Position numbers and translations under genes: made by a program
Notes under the pieces: generated by a model
Databases searched by the model: none
The model's input: only the letters and a program-made list of their open reading frames with translations
What the model was told of the DNA's origin: nothing
Shown here: positions 33,848 to 42,031 of the stretch, one piece after another
Numbering within the stretch: the stretch's first letter is position 1
How the letters are laid out: every line of letters begins with the position of its first letter
NCBI GenBank assembly: GCA_903918755.1
Contig: CAIXFN010000096.1
Coordinates: 1-63,989, forward strand
Direction: 5' to 3'
Source of the DNA: an uncultured Pedosphaera sp.
Lineage (GTDB): Bacteria > Verrucomicrobiota > Verrucomicrobiia > Limisphaerales > Pedosphaeraceae
DNA length: 63,989 nt

Positions 33848-34975
33848 ATGACATCATTCGTACCCGCGAGAGAACCCGCACTTTCGTCCTCCCCATTCGA
33901 AAAAACCGCCCCGCAATCGTGGAAAGTGCCGGAAATCATGGCCACTCTGGGGCCGACGCTCGAAAAACCTGAGGATTTGGCGCGGGCCATCGATGCCGGG
34001 GTGCGCTGGGTCCGTTTGCCTTGTGGTTACCGCCAACGACCACACCTGGATAATGCGCGGGTGGCCCGAGCGGCGGGCGCGGAGAGTGGCCGTCCCCTGC
34101 AATTGTTAATGGACCTGCCATCTTCCCGTCCCCGCACGGGAACCATGGAGGAGTTGAAGCTGAGCGTGGGGGACAAGGTGGTGTTTTGGGATCCGGAAGC
34201 CGACTTGGAAGGGCCGCACAAAAATGGGTCGATGCCGGTACCGTTGCCGGGGTTGCGAGAATTGCTGTCCAAGTTGGCACCGCAACACCGCATGTGGTTT
34301 TGCGATGGCAGGCTCAATTTCATGGTGGATGAATTGCAGGATGACGGCCTGGTTTCCGCGCATTTGCTGGAAGGCACGATTCCGCTCAAATCCTCGAATT
34401 CGCTCTTTCTGCCGGATTCCAGCAGTGGATTTTCCGCGATTACGCCGCCGGACCGGGAATTACTGGGTGCCTTTGCCGCGGCCGGAATTGTGCCGGACTG
34501 GGTGGCGTTATCCTTGATTGCGACACCCGAGGATGTGGTGGAAAGCCGGGCGGCAATCCGGGAGATTTTTGGAAAAGACGTCCGGATGATGGCCAAATTT
34601 GAAACGGTAGCCGCGTTTGAGCGTCGGGAGGCGATCATCGCGGTGGCTGACGGGACGATGGTGGCCCGGGGAGATCTCGGGCTTGCCGTGGGTTACGCGG
34701 AATTGCCGGGAGTGCAGGATGAACTGGTGGCGGCGACGCGGCGGGCCGGCAAACCAGTCGTGGTCGCCACCCAGATTTTGGAAACCTATGCCGCCACGGG
34801 GATTCCCCAAAGAGCGGAACTTTCCGACTTGTCCCTGATTGCCCGGCAGCGGGCCGATGTCATCATGCTCGGCAAGGAGACCGTGTTCAGTCCCCGGCCG
34901 TTGGACTGCATCCGGCTGGCGCGCGAGGTGCTAACGCGGGAGACGCGCCGGTTCGAGCAAGCCTATGGGACATAG
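33848..34975 (+). CDS. pyruvate-kinase-like protein lacking the C-terminal domain
   Basis: 375 residues from ATG 33848 (pyruvate kinases are about 470). The catalytic barrel is recognisable: AGVRWVRLPCGYR matches the substrate-binding loop that normally reads RxNFSHG, a B-domain-like part follows (CDGRLNFMVDEL, LKSSNSLFLPD), then Lys250-x-Glu252 (MAKFETV) and VARGDLGLAV with Asp276, VVVATQILETYA, and RAELSDLSLIA. So phosphate-transfer Lys and metal ligands remain, but Asn and Ser/His of the K+/substrate loop are replaced and the allosteric C-domain is missing. Either a divergent pyruvate kinase or an enzyme for another enol-phosphate. Overlaps the VTC gene, so co-translated with it. Confidence 0.82.
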   Translation: MTSFVPAREPALSSSPFEKTAPQSWKVPEIMATLGPTLEKPEDLARAIDAGVRWVRLPCGYRQRPHLDNARVARAAGAESGRPLQLLMDLPSSRPRTGTMEELKLSVGDKVVFWDPEADLEGPHKNGSMPVPLPGLRELLSKLAPQHRMWFCDGRLNFMVDELQDDGLVSAHLLEGTIPLKSSNSLFLPDSSSGFSAITPPDRELLGAFAAAGIVPDWVALSLIATPEDVVESRAAIREIFGKDVRMMAKFETVAAFERREAIIAVADGTMVARGDLGLAVGYAELPGVQDELVAATRRAGKPVVVATQILETYAATGIPQRAELSDLSLIARQRADVIMLGKETVFSPRPLDCIRLAREVLTRETRRFEQAYGT

Positions 34976-35774
34976 CGCCCGGTTTGAACTGAAATACGTG
35001 GTCGAGGCGGAACGGGCCGTGGCGGTGGCGGATTTCGTGTCCAGCTACCTGCGGCCTTCGGAGCATAACGGTAACGGTCCCATCCGGGGGCATCCGGTGA
35101 TCAGCCTGTATATGGACACGCCGGATTACTTTTTCTTCCGGCAGGCATACAACGGGCACAAAAACCGGATGAAACTGCGCATCCGGTTTTATGATGACGA
35201 GTGGAAACGTCCGGCGTTCCTGGAGGTGAAACGCCGGGTTAGTGAGGTCATTTGCAAAGACCGGGCGATGATTTCGCGGGAAGGGGTGAGGCAAATTTTA
35301 AGTCGCGGCTGGCCGGACCAACCTTTTTGGAGCGATGGCACACACCTGGCGCATGGCAAGCGGCGTCTGGATGTGAATGACGATTTTTGGGGGTTCGCCA
35401 ATGCGACGCGCGCCAACGGGGCGATCTACGTCTCCTATTACCGGGAGATTTACGAATCCGAGCACGACGAGGAGTTGCGGGTGACTTTCGACCGTTACAT
35501 CCACGGGAGCCGGTATGACGGGAGCGGACGGTTGGCGGTTCCGAAGCGCGGCTGGCGACCCTTTTTGCCGCCCTACCTGGCGCCCTTTCCCGAAGACGGA
35601 GTGATTTTGGAGCTGAAGTTCGACAACCAAGCCCCCCGGTGGATGTTTGATCTGGTGAAAATCTTCAACCTTCGGCAGACTCCGGTTTGCAAGTACGCGG
35701 CATGTATCTACGCGCAGAATCTCCAATGGCACCGCAAAGTGCTGCCGGAGCAGGATCTTGAGTTGGTGCTATGA
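34965..35774 (+). CDS. VTC-domain protein (polyphosphate polymerase family)
   Basis: 269 residues, start inside the end of the preceding gene. RFELKYVVEAERAVAVADFV at the N-terminus, SLYMDTPDYFFFRQA, RMKLRIRFYDDEW, FLEVKRRVSEVICKDRAMI, and ILELKFDNQAPRWMFDLV show the alternating basic and acidic strands of the VTC triphosphate-tunnel domain. Eukaryotic Vtc4 makes polyphosphate from ATP; bacterial members sit beside DUF4956 proteins, as here. No membrane helix of its own. Role in polyphosphate or other phosphoryl polymer is inferred. Confidence 0.88.
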   Translation: MGHSARFELKYVVEAERAVAVADFVSSYLRPSEHNGNGPIRGHPVISLYMDTPDYFFFRQAYNGHKNRMKLRIRFYDDEWKRPAFLEVKRRVSEVICKDRAMISREGVRQILSRGWPDQPFWSDGTHLAHGKRRLDVNDDFWGFANATRANGAIYVSYYREIYESEHDEELRVTFDRYIHGSRYDGSGRLAVPKRGWRPFLPPYLAPFPEDGVILELKFDNQAPRWMFDLVKIFNLRQTPVCKYAACIYAQNLQWHRKVLPEQDLELVL

Positions 35775-36478
35775 ACGACTTTATCAATTTAATTGAGCAT
35801 TCGGATTTAACCCGTTCCGTCTGGCCGGGGAACCCGGATCCGTTGATCGTGCTGCTGATCATCGTGCTGGCCTTTGCCGCGGGGATGTTCATCGGATTCG
35901 TGTACATGTGGACCCACGATGCGCTTTCCTATTCCCGCTCGTTTGTCAGTGCGCTGGCCATCATGCCGCTTATCATTGCGATGTTGATGTTGTCGATGGC
36001 GGGGAACGTGTTCGTGGCATTCGGTCTTCTGGGAGTGTTTGGGGTCGTCCGCTTCCGCAATGTATTGAAAGACACGCGGGATACCGTCTTCATCCTGTGG
36101 GCGGTGATGGAAGGGGTGTCCATCGGGACGACGCGCTTCTCCACCGGGGCGCTGGGGGCGCTGGGCATTTCCGCGGCACTGCTGTGCCTGCGGTTCATGG
36201 CGTTCGGGACCCGGCAACGTTACGATGCCGTTCTGAACCTGCGGCTGACCGGGGATGTGCCGGCCCGAGTGGCCACTTTGAAAGCAATTTTGCAACGGCA
36301 CGCCAAGCGGCTGGATCTGGCGAGCGAGCGGCGCTCCACCAATGAGGGGACGGACATGTCCTATCGCATCTTGTTGCGGGACACCGACCGCGCCAGCGAA
36401 CTGCAGGCGGAACTGGCCGGGGCGGAAGGATTCGCGAACGTAAATCTGTACATGCACGACGACGAGGCGGAAATCTGA
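35771..36478 (+). CDS. DUF4956 membrane protein
   Basis: 235 residues, ATGA overlap with the VTC gene. Four hydrophobic segments (PLIVLLIIVLAFAAGMFIGF, FVSALAIMPLIIAMLMLSMA, VFVAFGLLGVFGVVRFRNVL, GALGALGISAALLCLRFM) and a cytosolic C-terminal ACT-like part (MSYRILLRDTDRASELQAEL). FGVVRFRNVLKDTRDT is the family's conserved loop. Almost always next to a VTC-domain gene; probably its membrane anchor or the channel through which the polymer passes. A strong terminator follows. Confidence 0.88.
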   Translation: MNDFINLIEHSDLTRSVWPGNPDPLIVLLIIVLAFAAGMFIGFVYMWTHDALSYSRSFVSALAIMPLIIAMLMLSMAGNVFVAFGLLGVFGVVRFRNVLKDTRDTVFILWAVMEGVSIGTTRFSTGALGALGISAALLCLRFMAFGTRQRYDAVLNLRLTGDVPARVATLKAILQRHAKRLDLASERRSTNEGTDMSYRILLRDTDRASELQAELAGAEGFANVNLYMHDDEAEI

Positions 36479-36516
36479 CCCCCGACCTGCCGCTTCGTCG
36501 GATAGTTTGCGTTCGC

Positions 36517-36552
36517 GCCGCCGCCCTACGGGGCGGCGGCGTCGTCGTTTTT
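36517..36552 (+). terminator. intrinsic terminator after DUF4956 gene
   Basis: GCCGCCGCCC, loop TACG, GGGCGGCGGC: a perfect 10-bp stem with a UACG-like tetraloop, then GTCGTCGTTTTT. Confidence 0.92.
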
Positions 36553-36627
36553 GGTGGCATGCATCTGGCACGATGTCCCGGACGTAATTCCAATGGTCGG
36601 GCGAGACTGGCGCAAGCCAATGTTAGT

Positions 36628-36660
36628 CAATAATTGTACAAAAAGCGTACGAATTGTTGC
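36628..36660. promoter_or_regulatory. inverted-repeat operator candidate overlapping the -35 region
   Basis: CAATAATTGTAC (36629-36640 region), spacer of about 8, GTACGAATTGTTG: an imperfect palindrome with TGTAC/GTAC half-sites just upstream of and touching the -35 box of the lipid operon. The half-sites recall MerR-family light/B12 sensors (CarH/LitR), but this is from memory of such sites and not tested. Confidence 0.4.
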
Positions 36661-36684
36661 ACTGGCGGGTGGAAGTGGTATAGT
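36657..36684 (+). promoter_or_regulatory. sigma-70-type promoter of the lipid operon
   Basis: TTGCAC (36657-36662), 16 bases, TATAGT (36679-36684). About 90 bases before the first ATG at 36774. Both boxes are close to consensus, unusual in this GC-rich DNA. Confidence 0.65.
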
Positions 36685-36773
36685 CGGCCAAGACAGGTCG
36701 TTCAGCGGGTCTTTAAGAAAGTGCTTCCGATTTATTGTCCGGTCCTGACCAGGTTCAGGCAGGATGAACAGCG

Positions 36774-37796
36774 ATGGAATCGAAATTGAAAAAACGAAAC
36801 GAAAATCCGGAAACGTTGGCGGAGGCGGGGAAGCCGCCGCGCTCCCGGGGGGCGGGCATTATGGTTTCGCTGGCGCAATGGGTGGACGCGGATTACGGCA
36901 CGACCGATTTGGCGGCGATCCGGGCCAAGCCGGACCGGGTCGAGTGGGTGCGCACCCTGCCATTTCTTTTACTGCATGGCGGGTGCCTGGGGGTGATTTG
37001 GGTTGGGTGGAGTTGGCCCGCGGTGGCGGTGGCAGTGGGGATGTATCTTGTGCGCATGTTTGCCATCACTGGTTTTTACCACCGCTACTTTTCGCACCGC
37101 ACCTTTCAAACCTCGCGGGTGGCGCAGTTCGTTTTTGCGCTGATGGGGGCGTCCGCGGTGCAGCGTGGTCCCCTTTGGTGGGCCAGCCAGCACCGGCACC
37201 ATCACCAGCATGCGGACGAAGAGGCGGATGTCCACTCCCCCTGTCGGCGCGGCTTTTGGTGGTCGCATATCGGTTGGATTACCAGCGCGCGTAATTTTCC
37301 AACGGCATATGCGCGCGTGCGTGATCTGGCCAAATTTCCCGAGTTGGTTTTCATCAACCGATTCGATTCGCTGGTGCCGGTGGTGCTGGCGATCGTCTTG
37401 TTTTTAGGCGGGAATATTTTGCATTCCTTCCGGCCCGCTTGGGGCGTCACAGGGGGGCAGCTTTTGGTCTGGGGCTTTTTTATCAGCACGACCGCCCTTT
37501 TTCATGCGACCTCGAGCATCAACTCCATGGCGCATCTCTTCGGGAGTCGACGGTACGAAACGGCGGATAACAGCCGGAACAGCCTGCTGCTGGCGCTCAT
37601 CACCCTGGGGGAGGGATGGCACAACAATCATCACCGGCACATGAGTGCCGTCCGGCAGGGGTTTTTCTGGTGGGAAATCGACATTTCCTACTACGTCCTC
37701 AAGGGGTTGTCCTGGACGGGGGTGATTTGGGATTTACGACCAGTACCGCGGACGGCTTATGGCGAACCCGTCACCGCCGGAGCAGGTCCGGATTAA
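36774..37796 (+). CDS. acyl-CoA/acyl-lipid delta-9-type fatty acid desaturase
   Basis: 340 residues, inner membrane. The three histidine boxes of the di-iron desaturases are present: HRYFSHRTF (HxxxxH), HRHHHQHAD (HxxHH) and HNNHHRHMS (HxxHH), with hydrophobic segments between (LPFLLLHGGCLGVIWVGW, VAQFVFALMGASAVQ, SLVPVVLAIVLFLGGNIL). Introduces a double bond in fatty acyl chains using O2. First gene of an operon of lipid-modifying enzymes; its product, an unsaturated chain, is the substrate class of the cyclopropane synthases further on. Confidence 0.93.
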   Translation: MESKLKKRNENPETLAEAGKPPRSRGAGIMVSLAQWVDADYGTTDLAAIRAKPDRVEWVRTLPFLLLHGGCLGVIWVGWSWPAVAVAVGMYLVRMFAITGFYHRYFSHRTFQTSRVAQFVFALMGASAVQRGPLWWASQHRHHHQHADEEADVHSPCRRGFWWSHIGWITSARNFPTAYARVRDLAKFPELVFINRFDSLVPVVLAIVLFLGGNILHSFRPAWGVTGGQLLVWGFFISTTALFHATSSINSMAHLFGSRRYETADNSRNSLLLALITLGEGWHNNHHRHMSAVRQGFFWWEIDISYYVLKGLSWTGVIWDLRPVPRTAYGEPVTAGAGPD

Positions 37797-37815
37797 GCAG
37801 GCGCGGCCAATTTTC

Positions 37816-39081
37816 GTGTCAAAACTAGCCATCATCGGAACGGGAATCGCGGGATTGGGTTGCGCTTATTTGCTACGCTCCCGGTTCGACCTGACCCTGT
37901 ACGAGCGGAATGATTATTTGGGCGGCCATACCAATACGATTGGCTTGGCGGAAGGGCAGGAAAAGGTCGTTATGGACACCGGATTCATGGTGTACAATGA
38001 AGTGACTTATCCGAACCTGACCCGACTGTTCCGGGAATTGGGGGTGGTTACCAAACCCACCGCGATGTCGTTTAGCGTTCAGCACCGGGGGACGGGTTTG
38101 GAATTTTCGGGTTCCAGCCTGAATCATTTGTTTGCGCAACGGCGGAATTTGCTCCGGCCGCGGTTTTGGGGCATGATCCGGCAAATCAACCGGTTCAACA
38201 CGGAGGCGGTGGCGGCGTTGAATTTACCGCAGTATCAAACTATGAGCTTGGGCGAATACGTCCAGGAGCGGAATTATGGCGCGGATTTCTGGCATTTTTA
38301 CCTCGTCCCGATGAGCTCCGCGGTCTGGTCCACGCCGCCCGATTTGATGCGGGAATTTCCGGCGGTGACGCTGCTGCGGTTTTTCCACAACCATGGCTTC
38401 CTGGGGTTGCACACCCAGCATCCGTGGCGGACGGTCGACGGGGGGGCTAAGCGGTATGTGGAGAAACTGCAGGCAGGTATGCCGGGCCCCGTGCGGTTGC
38501 GCCCAGGGGTAAAGAGCGTGCGGCGGGAAGGTGGCCAGGTGCAGGTTACGGACGCCGGCGGGGAAAGTCAGGCGTTTGACCAGGTGATCCTGGCCTGTCA
38601 TGCGGACGAGGCGCTGCGGTTGCTCGGGGACGCGGATGCCGAGGAGCGCCGGGTTTTGGGCGAGTTCAAGTATCAGAGCAACCTGATCACGGTGCATACG
38701 GATGCTGCGGTGATGCCCCGGCACCGGCTTTGCTGGTCCTCCTGGAACTACCGCATGGAAAACGATGCGGCGGGACGGATAGTGCCATCAACGATTTACT
38801 GGATGAATTCGCTGCAAGGTGTTTCCGAACGGCAGAATTACTTTGTCTCCGTGAACGGGGAAAATTCGATGCATCCAGACAGTGTGCGGCGGCGTATCCA
38901 ATACGAACACCCGTTGTTCAGTCGGGGCGCAATCCGGGCCCAGGCCGAGTTGCCCGGGCTCAATGCGCGGCGGACAGGGGTCTATTTTTGCGGTAGTTAT
39001 TTCCGTTATGGATTTCATGAGGACGCGTTCACGTCGGCGTTGGATCTGGCGCGACTCCTGGGGAAGGCCGTGTGGAATTGA
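37816..39081 (+). CDS. FAD-dependent oxidoreductase (amine-oxidase-like)
   Basis: 421 residues from GTG 37816, so that the dinucleotide-binding motif LAIIGTGIAGLGCAYLL stands at the N-terminus; an ATG at 37759 would overlap the desaturase gene by 38 bases. YERNDYLGGHTNTI is the FAD ribose segment. VVMDTGFMVYNEVTYPNL and YFCGSYFRYGFHEDAFTSAL are conserved in the subfamily that travels with DUF1365 and cyclopropane-synthase genes. The likely substrate is a modified acyl chain; one member class desaturates methylated chains on the way to furan fatty acids, but that identity is not shown here. Confidence 0.88.
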   Translation: MSKLAIIGTGIAGLGCAYLLRSRFDLTLYERNDYLGGHTNTIGLAEGQEKVVMDTGFMVYNEVTYPNLTRLFRELGVVTKPTAMSFSVQHRGTGLEFSGSSLNHLFAQRRNLLRPRFWGMIRQINRFNTEAVAALNLPQYQTMSLGEYVQERNYGADFWHFYLVPMSSAVWSTPPDLMREFPAVTLLRFFHNHGFLGLHTQHPWRTVDGGAKRYVEKLQAGMPGPVRLRPGVKSVRREGGQVQVTDAGGESQAFDQVILACHADEALRLLGDADAEERRVLGEFKYQSNLITVHTDAAVMPRHRLCWSSWNYRMENDAAGRIVPSTIYWMNSLQGVSERQNYFVSVNGENSMHPDSVRRRIQYEHPLFSRGAIRAQAELPGLNARRTGVYFCGSYFRYGFHEDAFTSALDLARLLGKAVWN

Positions 39082-39881
39082 CCTCCTGTATTTATGAATG
39101 CACGGTGATGCATCACCGGTTGGCGCCGCGGGAGCATCATTTTGAACACGGGATATTCATGCTTTATCTCGATTTGGACGAGTTGGATGAGGTTGTCAGC
39201 GGGTTGCACCTTTTCAGCCGGAACCGGGCCAATGTTTACAGTTTTCGCGACCGCGACCACCTGCCCACCGGGGGGGGGGGCACATTGAAGGCCAACGTGG
39301 TGAATTACCTTAAGGAACACGGAATTGATTGGGATTCGCGGGGCCGGATCAAACTGCTCACGTTGCCGCGGGTGCTGGGATATCTCTTCAATCCTGTCTC
39401 GTTTTATTTTTGTTTTGATGCGGCGGGCCAGCCGGTCTGCGCCATCGCGGAGGTGGGGAACACCTTCGGAGAAATGAAGCTATACCTGCTGGAGCAACCC
39501 GTTCAGGCCGGCGGCGGGAGTTTTCGTAAGGTGATACCGAAGCACTTTTATGTCTCACCGTTTTCGAGCCTGGAATGGAATTTTGATTTTATATTATGTC
39601 CCCCCGGTGAAACGATGCGCCAGCAGGTGGATGACCGCGACGGCGAAGACCGGGTGTTGGTGACGACACTGACGGGAAAACGGGCGGAACTGACCAATCG
39701 CAATCTCTACTGGTTTACGTTGAAATATCCCATGGTGACCATGAAAGTCATTTTTTTGATTCATTGGCAAGCCCTGCGGCTTTATTGGAAGCGGGTGCCT
39801 TTTCACCGCAAGGCGGCTAATCCGAACTTGCAAACCGGTGTCTTGCACCCGCATGCCAGCCTGACGGGAGGGGGCAAGTGA
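39072..39881 (+). CDS. DUF1365 protein with an 11-G run
   Basis: 269 residues from GTG 39072, overlapping the preceding gene by 10 bases. YECTVMHHRLAPREHHFEHG, LGYLFNPVSFYFCFD and AIAEVGNTFGEMKLYLL are family hallmarks (NPVSFYFC, EVxNTxGE). Function unknown, always linked with FAD oxidoreductase and cyclopropane synthase. A run of eleven G (39270-39280) encodes GlyGlyGlyGly at about residue 67-70; slippage there would shift the frame and stop the protein early. Stop overlaps the next start. Confidence 0.9.
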   Translation: MELTSCIYECTVMHHRLAPREHHFEHGIFMLYLDLDELDEVVSGLHLFSRNRANVYSFRDRDHLPTGGGGTLKANVVNYLKEHGIDWDSRGRIKLLTLPRVLGYLFNPVSFYFCFDAAGQPVCAIAEVGNTFGEMKLYLLEQPVQAGGGSFRKVIPKHFYVSPFSSLEWNFDFILCPPGETMRQQVDDRDGEDRVLVTTLTGKRAELTNRNLYWFTLKYPMVTMKVIFLIHWQALRLYWKRVPFHRKAANPNLQTGVLHPHASLTGGGK

Positions 39882-41167
39882 ATCCGCCCGCCACCGCCGG
39901 ACTCAAGCGGACGATGAGCGAACCCATTCGCCGCACAAGCTCATTTTATGAGCGCGCCGTGCTGGACGCGTTGCAACAAATGACCCGGGGTTGCCTGCAA
40001 CTCGAGTTGCCGGATGGCTTCCGGTACGTGTTGGGGCAAACCGACGCTACCGAACGGGCAAGCGTGCGCATCGTGCGGCCGGATTTCTTCAAAAGGTGCG
40101 TTTTGTACGGCGACGTTGGTTTTGGCGAAGCATACGTGGAGGGCGACTGGGAGACGCCGGATATCACGGCGGTGATCGCCTGGTTCATTCTGAATGTGGA
40201 GAATTCACCGGGAATGTCCGGGTCGCGGAGTCGCCGGATCGCGCTCAATTTGCTGGGCTGGTATAATCGGATCCAACACCTCTTGCGTCCCAACAGCCTG
40301 GACACGAGCAAGCGCAACATTGCGGAGCACTATGATCTGGGGAATGACTTTTATCGTTTATTCCTCGACCCGACCATGACCTATTCCGCAGCGGATTTTG
40401 CCGCGCCCGGAATCACGCTGGAGCAGGCGCAGATTGCCAAATATGACCGGCTGTGTCGGCAACTGCGACTGCGGCCGGGCGAGCACGTGTTGGAAATCGG
40501 TAGCGGGTGGGGCGGCTTCAGCCGGCATGCGGCGACGCAATACGGTTGCGAAGTGACCACCATCACCATTTCCCAGGCGCAATTCGAGTATGCGCAGCAG
40601 TTGTTCCAGCGGGAGGGCCTCGCGGACCAGGTGCACCCTAAATTGATGGATTACCGTTTGTTGACGGGGCGGTATGACAAAATAGTTTCCATCGAGATGC
40701 TGGAAGCCGTGGGGGATGCCTATCTGGAGACCTATTTCGGCAAGTGTCAGCAACTGTTGAAACCGGAGGGATTGCTGGCTTTACAAATGATCACGTGTCC
40801 GGATGCGCGCTACAGCGTCATGCGCCGTGGGGTGGATTGGATTCAGAAGCACATTTTTCCTGGTTCGCTGCTCCTGTCGATCAACCGCGTGAACCAGGCC
40901 ATCAGTCGCACGGGCGACCTGATGCTGCATGATTTGCACGACTTGGGATTGGATTATGCGGAAACGCTCCGCCGTTGGCGGCAGGAGTTTAACCGCAATG
41001 GGGCGGAAGTGGCGGCTTTGGGATTCGATGAACGTTTCCGCCGGAAGTGGAATTATTACCTGTCCTATTGTGAAGCGGCCTTCGCGCGGCGCAACATCAG
41101 CGTGGTGCAGGCGATTTACACCCGGGCCAACAATCCAACCCTGATGGCTTCGAGGGGCGATTCATGA
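39878..41167 (+). CDS. cyclopropane-fatty-acid synthase family methyltransferase
   Basis: 429 residues from a GTG overlapping the previous stop (an ATG at 39914 is the alternative). The N-terminal 120 residues form the lipid-binding part (GDVGFGEAYVEGDWETPD); NIAEHYDLGNDFYRLFLDPTMTYS is the classical block, and HVLEIGSGWGGFSRHAATQYG is the SAM motif I. MISIEMLEAVG-like IVSIEMLEAVGDAYLE carries the catalytic-region Glu. Transfers a methyl(ene) group from SAM to an unsaturated acyl chain in the membrane, making a cyclopropane or methyl branch. Middle gene of the lipid operon. Confidence 0.93.
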   Translation: MNPPATAGLKRTMSEPIRRTSSFYERAVLDALQQMTRGCLQLELPDGFRYVLGQTDATERASVRIVRPDFFKRCVLYGDVGFGEAYVEGDWETPDITAVIAWFILNVENSPGMSGSRSRRIALNLLGWYNRIQHLLRPNSLDTSKRNIAEHYDLGNDFYRLFLDPTMTYSAADFAAPGITLEQAQIAKYDRLCRQLRLRPGEHVLEIGSGWGGFSRHAATQYGCEVTTITISQAQFEYAQQLFQREGLADQVHPKLMDYRLLTGRYDKIVSIEMLEAVGDAYLETYFGKCQQLLKPEGLLALQMITCPDARYSVMRRGVDWIQKHIFPGSLLLSINRVNQAISRTGDLMLHDLHDLGLDYAETLRRWRQEFNRNGAEVAALGFDERFRRKWNYYLSYCEAAFARRNISVVQAIYTRANNPTLMASRGDS

Positions 41168-41505
41168 TCTGGTTTTTGCGGGTTGCCTTCAGTGTGGTAG
41201 TCGCAACAATGCTGGCCGTTACGGGTTGGGCGAGTTTCCAGGTGCCGTTGTGGGAGACCCCAAGGGCGGTGGTGACGCATCCCTGGTTCATTGCCACGCT
41301 CTTTGATTGCTATTTCGGGTTCCTCACTTTTTATGTCTGGCTGGCCTACCGCGAAACCAAACTGTGGGTGCGGATTGCCTGGCTGGCGGCGATCCTTCTG
41401 TTGGGTAACATCGCCATGGCGGGTTATGTGCTCAGTGTGGTCTGGCGGGTGCCAGCCAATACTCCGATCGAAAACATCCTGCTCCGGCGGAGGAGCCGTG
41501 GGTGA
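41164..41505 (+). CDS. DUF1475 small membrane protein
   Basis: 113 residues, ATGA overlap with the synthase gene. Three hydrophobic segments: FLRVAFSVVVATMLAVTGWA, PWFIATLFDCYFGFLTFYVWLAY and IAWLAAILLLGNIAMAGYVL; PWFIATLFDCYFGF and the GNIA segment match DUF1475, a family also found in plants. Role unknown. Overlaps the next start by 8 bases. Confidence 0.8.
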   Translation: MIWFLRVAFSVVVATMLAVTGWASFQVPLWETPRAVVTHPWFIATLFDCYFGFLTFYVWLAYRETKLWVRIAWLAAILLLGNIAMAGYVLSVVWRVPANTPIENILLRRRSRG

Positions 41506-42031
41506 TTTTCGTCCGTCGCCGCGGCCGGTGCCCGAGCCCACCACACGCGTGCGACCCCTGCGCTGGCAACGCCATATCCGCGACCCCATCTTCGCGCAAT
41601 TACGGCAAGGGATAACGCCCGAGAAAATCGCCCTAACTCTGGCGGTGGGGCTGGCTTTGGCCGTATTTCCGCTCTTGGGAAGCACTACTTTGCTTTGCTT
41701 CCTGGCCGGGTGGTGGCTGCGGCTCAACCAACCCGTGATTCAACTGGTGAACTGGCTGGCGTATCCCCTCCAACTCTTGTGCCTCCCGGGTTTCGTGCGA
41801 TTCGGCGAATTCCTGGCGCAAGCGCGACGGGTGCCTTTCTCCGTGCCCCAATTGATGGCGGAATTTCGCGCGTCGCCGGGCAAGTTTTTGCAGGATTTCG
41901 GCCTGACCGGTTTGCATGGTATCGTGGGCTGGTTGGTGGTGGCGCCGGCCTTGGGAATCCTCCTCTATTTTGGCCTGTTGCCCGTACTGCGCCGAGCGCA
42001 GCGAATGACCACGCCGCTGCCCGCCGCATGA
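41498..42031 (+). CDS. DUF2062 membrane protein
   Basis: 177 residues from GTG 41498, with GGAGGA just upstream; the longer frame reads through the previous gene out of phase. GITPEKIALTLAVGLALAVFPLLGS and LNQPVIQLVNWLAYPLQLL are DUF2062 features; two or three hydrophobic segments. Function unknown. ATGA overlap with the next gene. Confidence 0.82.
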   Translation: MGDFRPSPRPVPEPTTRVRPLRWQRHIRDPIFAQLRQGITPEKIALTLAVGLALAVFPLLGSTTLLCFLAGWWLRLNQPVIQLVNWLAYPLQLLCLPGFVRFGEFLAQARRVPFSVPQLMAEFRASPGKFLQDFGLTGLHGIVGWLVVAPALGILLYFGLLPVLRRAQRMTTPLPAA

